Positions 9,349 through 18,328 of a stretch of 64,000 nucleotides of DNA are shown one piece after another (within the stretch, counting starts at the first letter, position 1; each line of letters begins with the position of its first letter). The position numbers and the translations under genes are program-made. This DNA is from Deferrivibrio essentukiensis (GTDB taxonomy: Bacteria; Chrysiogenota; Deferribacteres; Deferribacterales; Deferrivibrionaceae). The DNA lies in assembly GCF_020480685.1 (NCBI RefSeq), contig NZ_JAJAFU010000012.1:1-64000 (forward strand), read 5' to 3'. The notes beneath the pieces were generated by a model. That model was not told where the DNA came from, ran no database searches, and saw nothing but the letters and a program-made list of their open reading frames with translations.

Positions 9349-9810
9349 CTATTTTATATTATTCCAATACTCTTTAGCTAAAGAATCTATTTTATCAATT
9401 CTTCTTTGATGCCTGCCACCTTCAAAATCGTAAGATAGCCATGTCTCAACAATCTCTTTTGCAAGCTCGGGACCAATTATCCTGCCCCCCATTGCAAGTA
9501 TATTTGCATCATTGTGCAACCTGCTCATTTTGGCAGTATATGAATCCCAGCACAAAGCTGCCCTTATCCCTGGGAATTTATTCGCAGATATAGATATTCC
9601 AATCCCCGAACCACACATGATAATAGCTCTATCAACTTCTTTATTAAGTATGCCAAGAACTGCTTCTTTAGCATAATCCGGGTAATCAACAGATTCGCCA
9701 CCATTTGATGTGCCATAGTCTACTAATTCTAAACCTTTCTCTTGAAGAAATTTCTTGATGATTTCTTTTAATTCGAAACCGCCGTGATCCGAAGCTAAAC
9801 CTATTTTCAC
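9349..9810 (-). CDS. rpiB: Ribose 5-phosphate isomerase B
   Basis: RpiB interconverts ribose 5-phosphate and ribulose 5-phosphate in the pentose phosphate pathway. The family start KIGLASDHGGFELK, the catalytic-cysteine motif MCGSGIGISISANK and RAALCWDSYTAKMSRLHNDAN are all conserved. I use a GTG start at 9810, because GAGGTGG lies 6 bases upstream and the protein then begins exactly at the family's N-terminus; a longer TTG version has no site. Length 153 aa. It is the first gene of the rpiB-glyA-deaminase-rnf operon. Confidence 0.94.
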   Translation of the reverse strand: MKIGLASDHGGFELKEIIKKFLQEKGLELVDYGTSNGGESVDYPDYAKEAVLGILNKEVDRAIIMCGSGIGISISANKFPGIRAALCWDSYTAKMSRLHNDANILAMGGRIIGPELAKEIVETWLSYDFEGGRHQRRIDKIDSLAKEYWNNIK

Positions 9811-9839
9811 TACAAACCACCTCAATTTATTTAAGAGGT

Positions 9840-9868
9840 CTTATAAGAAATAAAACACTCTTAGTCAA
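9840..9868 (-). promoter_or_regulatory. Promoter of the rpiB-glyA-rnf operon
   Basis: On the minus strand, TTGACT (9868-9863), 17 bases, then TATAAG (9845-9840). It lies about 30 bases before the rpiB start and is the only strong promoter I see ahead of nine co-directional genes. Confidence 0.7.
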
Positions 9869-9957
9869 TATCGAACTTGTTGCTCACCACCACAAATATT
9901 TAGATGCAATCTCCTATTAAGAGTTGTCCATATATTTAGGAAAATTTTAGCTTTAAT

Positions 9958-10866
9958 TTAATAGTTTCTCGGTACTTGTAGCATCCTTTCAATAGACAAT
10001 ACAGCTTTTTTTCTTATATCTTCCTCAACTTTAATTTCATATTTTTCTTCTACAAGTGAATCATACACTTTTTTTAACGTTGTCTTCTTCATATTCTTGC
10101 ATTGAAACGGAGAGTAGGCAAAATAAAATTCTTTATCAGGATTCTCTTTTCTCAATCTGTAACCAACCCCTCTTTCAGTACCAATTATAAACTTTTTATG
10201 CTTGCTCTCTTTGCAAAATGTATAAACTCCTGAAGTAGAGCAAACGTGATCGGCTAATTCTATAACATCAGGCGGACATTCGGGGTGCAATACCACTATT
10301 GCATCAGGATGTTCACTTTTAAGCATTTCTAAATCTCGTCTCGTGACTCTTTCGTGAATAGGACAAAAACCGTTCCACAAAATTATCTCCTTGTCTACAA
10401 AACGAGAAACATAATGTCCGAGGTTTCTATCAGGCACAAAAATAACCCTGTCACTGTCAATAGATTTTACCACATTAACCGCATTGGCTGATGTACAGCA
10501 AATATCAGATTCTGCCTTAACTTCTGCAGAAGAGTTTACATAACACACTACCGGGACTCCTGGATATTTGGCCTTAAACTCTCTTAATTCCTCAGCTGTA
10601 ACCATATCAGCCATTGGACACCCTGCGTCAATTTCCGGCAAAAGTACTTTTTTATTTGGTGAAAGCATATACGCTGTTTCAGCCATAAAATGAACACCGG
10701 CAAAAACAATAATATCTTCCTTAACTCTAGAAGCCTCAATGCTGAGTCCTAAAGAATCACCCGTAAAATCTGCTATTTCTTGAATATCGTCAATTTGATA
10801 ATTATGCGCCAGCAAAACTGCATTTTTCTCTTTTAAAAGTTTTCTAATCTCTTGTTTTAAGTCCAT
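9958..10866 (-). CDS. nadA: Quinolinate synthase A
   Basis: NadA condenses iminoaspartate with dihydroxyacetone phosphate to quinolinate in de novo NAD synthesis; it binds an oxygen-sensitive [4Fe-4S] cluster. The family start [20 protein letters not shown] is clear. Candidate cluster cysteines lie in [16 protein letters not shown] and [19 protein letters not shown]-like and [10 protein letters not shown] motifs also match NadA. I start at the ATG at 10866, 4 bases after the ymdB stop, giving 302 aa; the longer form would overlap ymdB. No nadB or nadC is in this window. Confidence 0.95.
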   Translation of the reverse strand: MDLKQEIRKLLKEKNAVLLAHNYQIDDIQEIADFTGDSLGLSIEASRVKEDIIVFAGVHFMAETAYMLSPNKKVLLPEIDAGCPMADMVTAEELREFKAKYPGVPVVCYVNSSAEVKAESDICCTSANAVNVVKSIDSDRVIFVPDRNLGHYVSRFVDKEIILWNGFCPIHERVTRRDLEMLKSEHPDAIVVLHPECPPDVIELADHVCSTSGVYTFCKESKHKKFIIGTERGVGYRLRKENPDKEFYFAYSPFQCKNMKKTTLKKVYDSLVEEKYEIKVEEDIRKKAVLSIERMLQVPRNY

Positions 10867-10870
10867 AACA

Positions 10871-11671
10871 CTATTCCCCGCAAATATTATAAATTTTTTC
10901 AAATTTAACTATTTTTTTTGTGTCTGTATCAATGCTAAAAAACACTGCATTAAATAACATCTTACCTTTTTTTTCAACATCAAATTTTATAGGCACGGAT
11001 GTTAAAAATTTTTCAATGGAATTTTCCTTAACAACACCAATACAAGAGTCAAGTGCACCACACATCCCTGCATCAGTTATATAAAATGTACCGTTTGGCA
11101 ACAAACGGTCATCATTGGTCTGCACATGGGTATGAGTCCCGATAACAGCTAAGGCTTTTCCATCAAAATTGTAGGCAAATGCATTTTTTTCACTGGTTGC
11201 TTCACCGTGAAAATCTACAATTGGAAGACAGTCAGGGTATTCACTCAATATCTTTTCAAAAGTCTGAAAAGGGCAATCTGATAAAGGCATAAATACCCTG
11301 CCCAATAAATTTACAATTAAAAACCTTACCCCTTTCTTTTCTACCACCACAAAACCTTTTCCGGGAGCCTTTGATGGTAAATTGGCAGGTCTTATCAATT
11401 TGTCCAGATTATCTAAATAGCCAACAATTTCCTTTTTGTCATATATATGATTTCCGGAAGTGCAAATATCTATTCCAAAACCTAAAAGCTCTTTATAAAC
11501 ATTTAATGTAATTCCAAATCCGCTGGCAGAATTTTCTGCATTTGCGATAATCAGGTCCAAACTAAGCTCTTCTTTTAGTCGAGAGATGGCCGACTTTACA
11601 GTTTTTCGACCACCTCTGCCAACTATATCACCTATAAAAAGTATATTTACGGTATTATTTTGCGTATTCAA
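10871..11671 (-). CDS. ymdB: YmdB-type metallophosphoesterase (TIGR00282 family)
   Basis: This is a dinuclear-metal phosphoesterase of the family that includes Bacillus YmdB, a 2',3'-cyclic nucleotide phosphodiesterase affecting RNA levels. Metal-binding motifs [38 protein letters not shown] and [11 protein letters not shown] are all visible. The start appears to be TTG at 11671, overlapping the end of rny by 17 bases; there is no ATG or GTG in frame before the first motif, and only a weak AAGGG. The rny-ymdB order is conserved in many bacteria and links it to RNA turnover. Confidence 0.92.
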   Translation of the reverse strand: MNTQNNTVNILFIGDIVGRGGRKTVKSAISRLKEELSLDLIIANAENSASGFGITLNVYKELLGFGIDICTSGNHIYDKKEIVGYLDNLDKLIRPANLPSKAPGKGFVVVEKKGVRFLIVNLLGRVFMPLSDCPFQTFEKILSEYPDCLPIVDFHGEATSEKNAFAYNFDGKALAVIGTHTHVQTNDDRLLPNGTFYITDAGMCGALDSCIGVVKENSIEKFLTSVPIKFDVEKKGKMLFNAVFFSIDTDTKKIVKFEKIYNICGE

Positions 11672-13211
11672 CAGCCCTTGACTCTCTTAAAACATTTACT
11701 TTTATGTTTCCAGGATAAGTAAGCTCTTCTTCTATCTTTTTAGCAATATCTCTCGCCAAAGTTATGAGCGCTTCCTCACTTACCACTTCAGGCTCAACCA
11801 CTATCCTCACTTCCCTTCCTGCTTGAATAGCATATGTCTTTGATACACCCTCAAAACTTGAAGCAATAGCCTCAAGATTTTCAAGCCTTTTAATATATGA
11901 TTCTAAAACTTCCCTTCTAGCACCAGGCCTTGAAGCAGATATAGCATCAGCTGCCTGAACAAGGACAGATTCAACATATTTAAACTCTTCTTCTCCGTGA
12001 TGTGATAATATTGCATTGATAACTTGAGGCGCTTCATTGTATTTTTTCATTAAATCCACACCAATTTCTGTGTGAGAGCCTTCAACTTCATAATCTATTG
12101 CCTTACCAATATCATGAAGCAAGCCCATCCTTTTTGCCATCTTCTCATCAGCCCCAATTTCTGCCGCCATAATACCTGCTATCCTTGCAACTTCAATAGA
12201 ATGGCCAAGAACATTTTGCCCATAACTTGTCCTGTATTTCAAACGACCAACTAGTTTAACAATATCCTTGTGAATATCATGTAGCCCCAAATTAAATACT
12301 GCTTCTTCACCAACTTCTACAATATGCTTTTCAAGCTCTTCTTTACTCTTCTCATATAATTCTTCGATTCTGGCTGGATGAATTCTACCATCAGAAATAA
12401 GTTTTTCCAAAGTCATTTTAGCAATTTCACGTCTGAATGGATCATAAGATGATAATATTACAGCCTCAGGGGTATCATCAACTATTATATCCACACCGGT
12501 AACACTTTCAAATGTCCTAATATTTCTACCTTCTCGACCTATAATTCTACCTTTCATCTCATCACTTGGAAGATTTACAACAGATACCGCTATTTCACCA
12601 ACATATTCAGAAGCACACCTTTGAATAGAAGTAGCTATTACACTCCTTGCTTTTTTATCAGCTTCGTTTTTCAACTCCTCTTCAATCTCTTTAATCTGAC
12701 GTGCAGCATCTACTTTTGCCTCACTAACCATCTGTTGAACAAGCATATTCTTAGCTTCTTCCCTTGTCATAGAGGCTACTTTTTCAATTTCAAGAAGCAA
12801 AGCATCTTTTTTCTTTTCAAGCTCAACATTTAACTCTTCATTAGCTTTTATTTTTTCATCAAGCTCTTTTGTCCTCTTTGATAACATCTCCTCTTTTGAA
12901 TCAATGAGCTCAATCTTTTTATCAAGACTTTCCTCTTTGCTTATAAGCCTTTTTTCCTGCAGCTGAAGCTCTTTTCTCCTCTCCTTAGCTTCTTTTTCAA
13001 GCTCTTGCTTTGTTTTGTAAATTATCTCTTTCGATTCAATTTTTGCTTCTTTTAAAATTTCTTCAGCTTCCCTTTTAGCTCTGCTTATTATGTCTGTTGC
13101 CTGTTTATTAAGCTTCTGATTTTCTGCTTCTACTTTTTTCTTTTGAAAAAGGATACCAACTATAAGACCAACTGCCAAACCAGCAATCGCCAATAAAACT
13201 GTCAAAATCAT
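11655..13211 (-). CDS. rny: Ribonuclease Y
   Basis: RNase Y is a membrane-anchored endoribonuclease that starts mRNA decay. Visible parts in order: one N-terminal membrane helix (about 2-22); a long charged coiled coil (about 25-200) rich in E and K; a KH RNA-binding domain with [15 protein letters not shown]; and an HD domain with LLHDIGKA and a later HHGEE. Length 518 aa is standard. The ATG at 13211 has AGGAGG 5 bases upstream and shares one base with the stop of the preceding gene (TGATG), so the two are coupled. Confidence 0.97.
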   Translation of the reverse strand: MILTVLLAIAGLAVGLIVGILFQKKKVEAENQKLNKQATDIISRAKREAEEILKEAKIESKEIIYKTKQELEKEAKERRKELQLQEKRLISKEESLDKKIELIDSKEEMLSKRTKELDEKIKANEELNVELEKKKDALLLEIEKVASMTREEAKNMLVQQMVSEAKVDAARQIKEIEEELKNEADKKARSVIATSIQRCASEYVGEIAVSVVNLPSDEMKGRIIGREGRNIRTFESVTGVDIIVDDTPEAVILSSYDPFRREIAKMTLEKLISDGRIHPARIEELYEKSKEELEKHIVEVGEEAVFNLGLHDIHKDIVKLVGRLKYRTSYGQNVLGHSIEVARIAGIMAAEIGADEKMAKRMGLLHDIGKAIDYEVEGSHTEIGVDLMKKYNEAPQVINAILSHHGEEEFKYVESVLVQAADAISASRPGARREVLESYIKRLENLEAIASSFEGVSKTYAIQAGREVRIVVEPEVVSEEALITLARDIAKKIEEELTYPGNIKVNVLRESRAVEYAK

Positions 13212-13777
13212 CAATTCCTCCTGTAAATATTTTTTTCAGTAATCACAATGTCCATAGGGATGTCAAAATACTCTGTAACAAGTTCATCAACAACTTGAAA
13301 CTCATAAGCAAACCCAACAATATTCTCACATTTGACTTTAGGTAGAAATCTATCATAGTATCCTACCCCAAAACCAAGACGGTTGCACTTTTTGTCAAAA
13401 GCCACACCCGGCACAACAACCACATCAAAATTGCTGCGTTCAAAATAATCAACAGGCTCAAATATTTGATACCTGTTTTTTTCAAGTAGACTTAAATCAC
13501 TTACCTTGCCAACTTTCAAATCATTGCCAACCAACTTTGGGGCATACACTTCTTTATTTTCTTTAAGCAACTGCTCGGCAAGATAAAAAGTCTGTACCTC
13601 ATTATCAAAACTAAAATATAAAAGAAAAAACTTCATCTCTTCAAACAAACTCAAAAAATCCTTTACAATTTTCTCGCTTCTTTTTTGGACCTCCTCAAAA
13701 TCCATTTTTTTTCTTTCAGTCATCATCTTTTTTCTCAAAACTTCTTTACTTAAAACCTCTTTGTCAAACTTTTCCAT
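13211..13777 (-). CDS. 5-formyltetrahydrofolate cyclo-ligase
   Basis: This enzyme converts 5-formyl-THF to 5,10-methenyl-THF using ATP. The conserved C-terminal signature [20 protein letters not shown] followed by YDRFL is intact, with the expected basic N-terminal helix ([11 protein letters not shown]). Length is 188 aa. It starts just after the rarA stop with GGGGGT as ribosome-binding site. In enterobacteria its homologue (ygfA) is the gene directly downstream of 6S RNA; here only rarA lies between them. Confidence 0.92.
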   Translation of the reverse strand: MEKFDKEVLSKEVLRKKMMTERKKMDFEEVQKRSEKIVKDFLSLFEEMKFFLLYFSFDNEVQTFYLAEQLLKENKEVYAPKLVGNDLKVGKVSDLSLLEKNRYQIFEPVDYFERSNFDVVVVPGVAFDKKCNRLGFGVGYYDRFLPKVKCENIVGFAYEFQVVDELVTEYFDIPMDIVITEKNIYRRN

Positions 13778-13778
13778 A

Positions 13779-14972
13779 TTACCCCCAAAGCCTTTTGAGC
13801 CTTTCTTTTATTTTAGACTCAAAGCCATATTCTGAAGGGATATAAAATTTTTCATCACCATCAAAATAATTTTGCTTAACAAATTCGCCACTATCAAATG
13901 GGTATTTATAACCATTAGAGTTATGGCAAATATTTATCGGGGGATATGGATCATTTTTTTGAAGGTAATCCTTAACCTTCTTGTAAGCAAGATAACTTTT
14001 ATTGCTCTTAGGGCAACTTGCCAAAAAAGTGACAGCATGTGCCAAAATTATATATCCTTCCGGGACTCCCACATTTAAAAATGCATTAAATGCGGAATTC
14101 ACGAAAATAACGGCATCAGGATACGCGTTACCGATATCTTCAGATGCCGAAACAAACAAACGCCTAAAAATATCCTCAACGGCAAAACCACAGTTTACAA
14201 GCTTAAAACACCAGACAAGAGCAGCATCAGGGTCACTTCCCCTAATACTCTTAATCATAGCGGAAAGTAAATCATAGTGCTCATCACGGGAATAAACAAG
14301 ATTATGCACCAATTCATCAATATCATTAAGACTTATAATTAACTTTCTATCCTCAATTTTACCTAACTGTGCAGCAGTATCTAAAAATTTTATTAATCGC
14401 CTGCCATCCCCACCGGACAGCTGTATAAGCTTATCTTTTTCTAAAAAAGATATCTCTTTAACTCCATATTTTTCCCTTAATACATTGTATGCTCGTTCAA
14501 TAAGTATTAGCATTGCCTCATTATTTAACGGCTTGAATTCAAAAAGGAAACTCCTTGAGCGCATTGCAGGGGTAAGGCTGAAGTAAGGGTTCTCGGTAGA
14601 AGCCCCGATTACAAAAGAGTGTTTTTCATCTATAACTTTAAGAAGCAAATCTTGTTGTGTCTTGTTAAATCTATGGATTTCATCAATAAATATAATAGAA
14701 GGTCTGCCGTAATGCTTTGAAACTTCAGCAATATTCTTAATTTCATTTACACTTGTAGCAGCGCCATGAAGGCGATGAAAAGGGAGTGAAAGTTTTTTAC
14801 CTATAAGTTTTGCAAGAGTTGTTTTGCCTGTACCGGGAGGACCGACAAAAATTATCGATTCAAATTCCCCGCTTTCAATAATTTTTGACAAAGGGGTATT
14901 GTCACCCAGCAGGTGCTCCTGACCTACAATATCTTCTATCTTCTGAGGTTCAATAAGCTCATATAATCTCAT
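13779..14972 (-). CDS. rarA: Replication-associated recombination protein A (AAA+ ATPase)
   Basis: RarA (MgsA) is a clamp-loader-like AAA+ ATPase acting at stalled replication forks. Walker A is GPPGTGKTT at residues 44-52, Walker B IIFIDEIHRFNKTQQD, sensor 1 GASTENPYFSL and the arginine finger region PAMRSRSFLFEF. The C-terminal tetramerisation domain carries SEDIGNAYPDA and ends with YGFESKIKERLKRLWG. At 397 aa it is slightly shorter than the 430-450 aa usual in proteobacteria. The ATG lies only about 20 bases after the 6S RNA 3' end, so its mRNA probably reads through 6S. Confidence 0.95.
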   Translation of the reverse strand: MRLYELIEPQKIEDIVGQEHLLGDNTPLSKIIESGEFESIIFVGPPGTGKTTLAKLIGKKLSLPFHRLHGAATSVNEIKNIAEVSKHYGRPSIIFIDEIHRFNKTQQDLLLKVIDEKHSFVIGASTENPYFSLTPAMRSRSFLFEFKPLNNEAMLILIERAYNVLREKYGVKEISFLEKDKLIQLSGGDGRRLIKFLDTAAQLGKIEDRKLIISLNDIDELVHNLVYSRDEHYDLLSAMIKSIRGSDPDAALVWCFKLVNCGFAVEDIFRRLFVSASEDIGNAYPDAVIFVNSAFNAFLNVGVPEGYIILAHAVTFLASCPKSNKSYLAYKKVKDYLQKNDPYPPINICHNSNGYKYPFDSGEFVKQNYFDGDEKFYIPSEYGFESKIKERLKRLWG

Positions 14973-14988
14973 TTTACTCTAACCAAAC

Positions 14989-15172
14989 AAAAAGCCCCCG
15001 AATTGCCGTGTCCATAGTCCATTTGCAGCCCTGGCTAACCAGGTTCTTTGGGAATCACAGGTGCTTTAGGCTTCCTACTACAAGGTAGGCCTGCACACCA
15101 CACCTCGTATCATCCCATATTTTAGAGGTGTTGGCTCCAAATTTCCTATTTCATCACGAACAATTCAGGGGC
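14989..15172 (-). ncRNA. ssrS: 6S RNA (SsrS)
   Basis: 6S RNA binds the sigma70 RNA polymerase holoenzyme and mimics an open promoter. On the minus strand a 12-bp closing stem pairs GCCCCTGAATTG (15172-15161) with CAATTCGGGGGC (15005-14994), with a single G-U pair, followed by TTTTT. In between are the AACCTGGTTAGCCAGGG hairpin near the 3' side and the GTTCG and CACGGC(A) elements seen next to the closing stem in other 6S RNAs. The size (about 180 nt) and position, directly behind zapA, match the proteobacterial ssrS locus. The 5' end overlaps the zapA stop codon, so it is probably cut from a zapA transcript. Exact ends are inferred from the stem. Confidence 0.85.
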
Positions 15173-15441
15173 TACCCTTTTAATATACTATCTATTTTGT
15201 TCTCTATTTCACTAATTTTATCAATGCTCTTATCAATATCCTTTTTTAGTATCAAATATTCAGCAGCAATATCAAAAGCAGCCATAACAGCTATCTTAGA
15301 AGTAGTCAACACATTCATACTATCTTGCATCTCACGCATCTTTTTATCGACAAAATTAGCAATGGAAGCAACTGTCTCGCTATCCATATCAGTTTTAAGC
15401 CTGTATTTATTCCCGTAAATGTAAACATCAGAAATTTGCAA
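15172..15441 (-). CDS. zapA: Cell division protein ZapA
   Basis: ZapA bundles FtsZ filaments at the division ring. The N-terminal domain (VYIYGNKYRLKTDMDSETVA) followed by VDKKMREMQD and a hydrophobic-then-coiled-coil helix (KIAVMAAFDIAAEYLILKKD) is the ZapA pattern. Length 89 aa is typical. The start is TTG at 15441, 8 bases after GGGAG. It lies 11 bases behind the small coiled-coil gene and directly ahead of 6S RNA. Confidence 0.9.
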   Translation of the reverse strand: MQISDVYIYGNKYRLKTDMDSETVASIANFVDKKMREMQDSMNVLTTSKIAVMAAFDIAAEYLILKKDIDKSIDKISEIENKIDSILKG

Positions 15442-15452
15442 AAGCCAACTCC

Positions 15453-15647
15453 CTAAGGTAAACGCTCTAAAATTTTTTCAATCCTTTCAGCAACTTCCTC
15501 TCTTTCTTTAATTAATTGTTCCAACTTATCTTTCAGTTCTTTTTGCTCTGACCTTAATTCTTCGTTTTCATTACTCAGTCTTTCATTTTCCATTATAAGT
15601 CTATCAATTTTTTCTTCCAAACTAGTCAAAATATCATAAAGTTCCAT
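15453..15647 (-). CDS. Small coiled-coil protein, ZapB-like
   Basis: A 64-aa protein made almost entirely of one acidic-basic heptad coiled coil (LEEKIDRLIMENERLSNENE and onward). Such a small coiled-coil gene directly upstream of zapA is a recurring arrangement (TIGR02449-type proteins in gammaproteobacteria), and ZapB itself is a short coiled coil that binds ZapA. A role in the division ring is therefore likely by context, but sequence of a coiled coil gives weak homology evidence. No Shine-Dalgarno sequence precedes the ATG; the promoter predicts a leaderless mRNA. Confidence 0.75.
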   Translation of the reverse strand: MELYDILTSLEEKIDRLIMENERLSNENEELRSEQKELKDKLEQLIKEREEVAERIEKILERLP

Positions 15648-15653
15648 GAAGTT

Positions 15654-15682
15654 AATCTACAGTATTATGACTTTTATGTCAA
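15654..15682 (-). promoter_or_regulatory. Promoter of the zapB-like/zapA/6S operon (predicted leaderless start)
   Basis: Perfect -35 TTGACA (15682-15677), 17 bases, then TAGATT (15659-15654). Six bases separate the -10 from the ATG, so the usual start point falls on the A of the ATG at 15647. Confidence 0.6.
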
Positions 15683-15757
15683 TACCGCACTTTCAAAATT
15701 AATATTAAATTACTTTTGGCAATAAATAGTTAAATAAAAAGATTAAACAATAATCCC

Positions 15758-17434
15758 CTATCCGAGTCCAAACTCTCCTAACAACTTATCAATCTCTTCT
15801 TGAGATGATGTGTCTTCACTGATAGAATCTGCTGCCTGTATTTTAGCGTAACCTAAAATAGTTCCAAGTCTTACCCCTATTTCCTCAATCTTCTTAATCA
15901 CTTTTCTTGCTTTCTGCTCTGTAATATCCTGAAATTCCAATGCTTGCAATATATTAAACCCAAGCTCCTCAGCACTTTTCAATTTATCTTCCACACTATC
16001 AATAAGTTCATCAAATTTTTCGACATCACCCTTTTGTATTACCTTTTCGATATTTCCCATCTTTTCATTAAGCTCAGCGAAAAAATTAGACATTTTATCC
16101 GCTGCTTCCATCAAATTAATAGTAGCTTCTTCTGTATACTCGTTAACATTTTCAAGAGATTTGGCAATATGAGGTACATCCTTATTTGAATCTGCCACGG
16201 AAGGTTCAACATTGTCTATTTTTTGTTTTGTTTCAAAAATAAGTTTTAAAAGCTCCCCAATCTCACCTTTGATATTAATATCTATCTCTTTTGCTTCCCC
16301 TCTAATTATCTTATTTGCAAGAGATTTTAACTCCTGCAATGAATCTCTTTCAATAATAATTTCATTCTTTTGACTATCGGCACTTTCATTTTCTACAAGC
16401 TGCTCTTGAGCAACGGTTGAGACATCCTCCTCACCGACATCAATTATCTTTTTTTTTTCCTCTTCTTTTTTTCGTTTAAGAAGCTCTTCAGTTTCTTTTT
16501 CTCTTTTGGCAAGCTCTTCTGCAATAAGTCTGTCAAGGTCATCCTGGTCAACGTGAGTTGCTTCAGGCGATATAGTAGAGTTTGCTTGCGTCAAAGCATC
16601 ATTTAAAATATCTTCTACGTCATTATTTGAACTATTTAACTTTTCCTCTTTTTTCTTTTTTAATAGCTCTTCTGTCTCTTTTTCCCTTTTTTCAAGCTCC
16701 ATTGCAATCAGCTTATCAATATCATCAATCATATCTGTCTGATTTTCTTCTTCAGAATCGACAGATTCGCTCGCCACACTTATCTCTTCTTCCTCTTTTT
16801 CTATTTCACTATTTACTTCAGAAACAGCACTTAATTCACTAGCTTCAACAGTATCAGAGACTTCAGTAAAATTTTCGTCAGACTCTTCATACTCGTTTAA
16901 ATCTTCAACCTGTCCCTGAGATTTAACTATTTTCTTCCTTAGGTCACTGGTCAAGTTATCATCGTTATAAACAACTCTATCTATATCAAGAAGAATAATA
17001 AGTCTTTTCAAATATTTACATATACCAAGAATATATTCTTGCCCCACCGCACCAACCAATGGGGGTGTAGGCTCAACAATGCTCTTATCTATTCTGATTA
17101 CTTCAGTAACCTCATCAACAACAAAACCAATATTTTCCTTTTCAAACTTAACAACAATTATCCGTGTTTTTTTATCAAAATCAGACTTATCAAGCTCAAA
17201 CCTTACTCGCAAATCAACAACAGGAATGACTTTACCTCTTAAATTAATAACACCAAGTATATAAGAATCCATCCTAGGGACAGATGTAATCTCGATAAGT
17301 CTTATAATCTCTTGAATCTTCAACACATCAATTGCATACTCCTCATCACCAAGCTTGAAGCCTACAAGCTGAATGCTATCCTCATCTTTAAGCTCTTGTA
17401 CATCTTCAATGTAAAGATTCTGTTCATTATTCAT
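15758..17434 (-). CDS. Chemotaxis fusion protein: CheW domain + linker + CheZ-like phosphatase domain
   Basis: A 558-aa protein with three regions. Residues about 19-155 are a CheW domain (LVGFKLGDEEYAIDVLKIQE, GVINLRGKVIPVVDLR), which couples receptors to CheA. Residues about 160-365 are a charged, low-complexity linker with a 29-residue repeat at 236-264 and 297-325 (DDIDKLIAMELEKREKETEE; DDLDRLIAEELAKREKETEE). Residues about 385-535 are helical and resemble CheZ: LQALEFQDITEQ carries the DxxxQ catalytic motif (Asp503, Gln507) expected of CheZ, the phosphatase of CheY-P. The tail SQEEIDKLLGEF (544-555) resembles the C-terminal CheY-binding peptide of CheZ. Neighbours are a MinD/FlhG-like ATPase and a DUF2062 gene upstream. 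The CheZ assignment is by motif, not by search. Confidence 0.8.
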   Translation of the reverse strand: MNNEQNLYIEDVQELKDEDSIQLVGFKLGDEEYAIDVLKIQEIIRLIEITSVPRMDSYILGVINLRGKVIPVVDLRVRFELDKSDFDKKTRIIVVKFEKENIGFVVDEVTEVIRIDKSIVEPTPPLVGAVGQEYILGICKYLKRLIILLDIDRVVYNDDNLTSDLRKKIVKSQGQVEDLNEYEESDENFTEVSDTVEASELSAVSEVNSEIEKEEEEISVASESVDSEEENQTDMIDDIDKLIAMELEKREKETEELLKKKKEEKLNSSNNDVEDILNDALTQANSTISPEATHVDQDDLDRLIAEELAKREKETEELLKRKKEEEKKKIIDVGEEDVSTVAQEQLVENESADSQKNEIIIERDSLQELKSLANKIIRGEAKEIDINIKGEIGELLKLIFETKQKIDNVEPSVADSNKDVPHIAKSLENVNEYTEEATINLMEAADKMSNFFAELNEKMGNIEKVIQKGDVEKFDELIDSVEDKLKSAEELGFNILQALEFQDITEQKARKVIKKIEEIGVRLGTILGYAKIQAADSISEDTSSQEEIDKLLGEFGLG

Positions 17435-17443
17435 AAATAACTC

Positions 17444-18328
17444 CTAAAGTTTTTCAAATACGCAATCTCTAACATCATCAAAAAAATCTCTATAATTCTT
17501 ATCAACAACATTATTGTAATATGGAAGCAACCTTTTCAAATTATCACTCACACCAATATCATACGGTATAAAACCGATTTTTTCAATAGATATGCCCAAG
17601 TACTTCTTAGATACATTTTCAAAACCGTAAAAAATATTTAATTCCTTTTTAAATTTTAACATATTTAAAACAATACCTACTTTGTAATTGCCGATCAAAT
17701 GCCCTACCTTGTCTTTGACAGCCGTATCTATCTGTCCCAAATCATCCAATATATCAAAAACCTTTTGATAGTTCATACTTCTACTTCTCAATTTCTTGCA
17801 AATATTTTCAAACCTCTTGTCACCCATAAGGTATTTTTCTATTTTTCTGTATATGGAAACCTTTAAAAAACCATACGAATTTTCAATAGATGTAGGTTCG
17901 CTTGTCATAATTAACAGTTTTTTTTCGGAAAAATTAAAAAAATCTATCATATTGTAACTTGTACCTGCTCCAAGATCTAAAACTACAAACCTATATTTGG
18001 TTCTTTTAAGATAATTTAAAATTTTCAACTTTTCAAAATTATTTATATGGGCCATCCCTAAAACGTCACCCGCACCACCAACAAAGTCAACATTGGCAGG
18101 AGTTTTTAATATCACATCTTCTATGGGAAGTTTCTCTCTGATAAAATTATACAGACTCTTTCCCGGAGCTTTTAAACCCACAAAATTATGAAGATTTGCT
18201 CCGCCCAAGTCACCATCTACAAGTAAAACGCTCTCACCCTTATTTGCTATAGACATAGCAAGATTTGCAGCAAAAAAACTTTTGCCAACGCCACCTTTTC
18301 CGCTTGCAATAGCAATAATCTCAGCCAA
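17444..18328 (-). CDS. MinD/FlhG-like P-loop ATPase
   Basis: This is a MinD/ParA-superfamily ATPase. The deviant Walker A GKGGVGKS is at residues 10-17, the second signature lysine region lies near the start, switch I is VDGDLGGANLHNF and Walker B is FVVLDLGAGTS. The form resembles FlhG (YlxH/MinD2) proteins that place flagella or chemosensory parts. Membrane-targeting helix: the C-terminus (DFFDDVRDCVFEKL) is weakly amphipathic, so this is uncertain. It lies 9 bases before the CheW-CheZ gene and overlaps the DUF2062 gene by 8, which suggests a role in positioning or regulating the chemotaxis apparatus (inference). No flhF or flagellar gene is in the window. Confidence 0.85.
   Translation of the reverse strand: MAEIIAIASGKGGVGKSFFAANLAMSIANKGESVLLVDGDLGGANLHNFVGLKAPGKSLYNFIREKLPIEDVILKTPANVDFVGGAGDVLGMAHINNFEKLKILNYLKRTKYRFVVLDLGAGTSYNMIDFFNFSEKKLLIMTSEPTSIENSYGFLKVSIYRKIEKYLMGDKRFENICKKLRSRSMNYQKVFDILDDLGQIDTAVKDKVGHLIGNYKVGIVLNMLKFKKELNIFYGFENVSKKYLGISIEKIGFIPYDIGVSDNLKRLLPYYNNVVDKNYRDFFDDVRDCVFEKL

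Noticed and set aside
15128-15418. Plus-strand open frame opposite zapA and 6S RNA
   Set aside because: It is antisense to zapA and the 6S 5' arm, with no homology, so it is a shadow.
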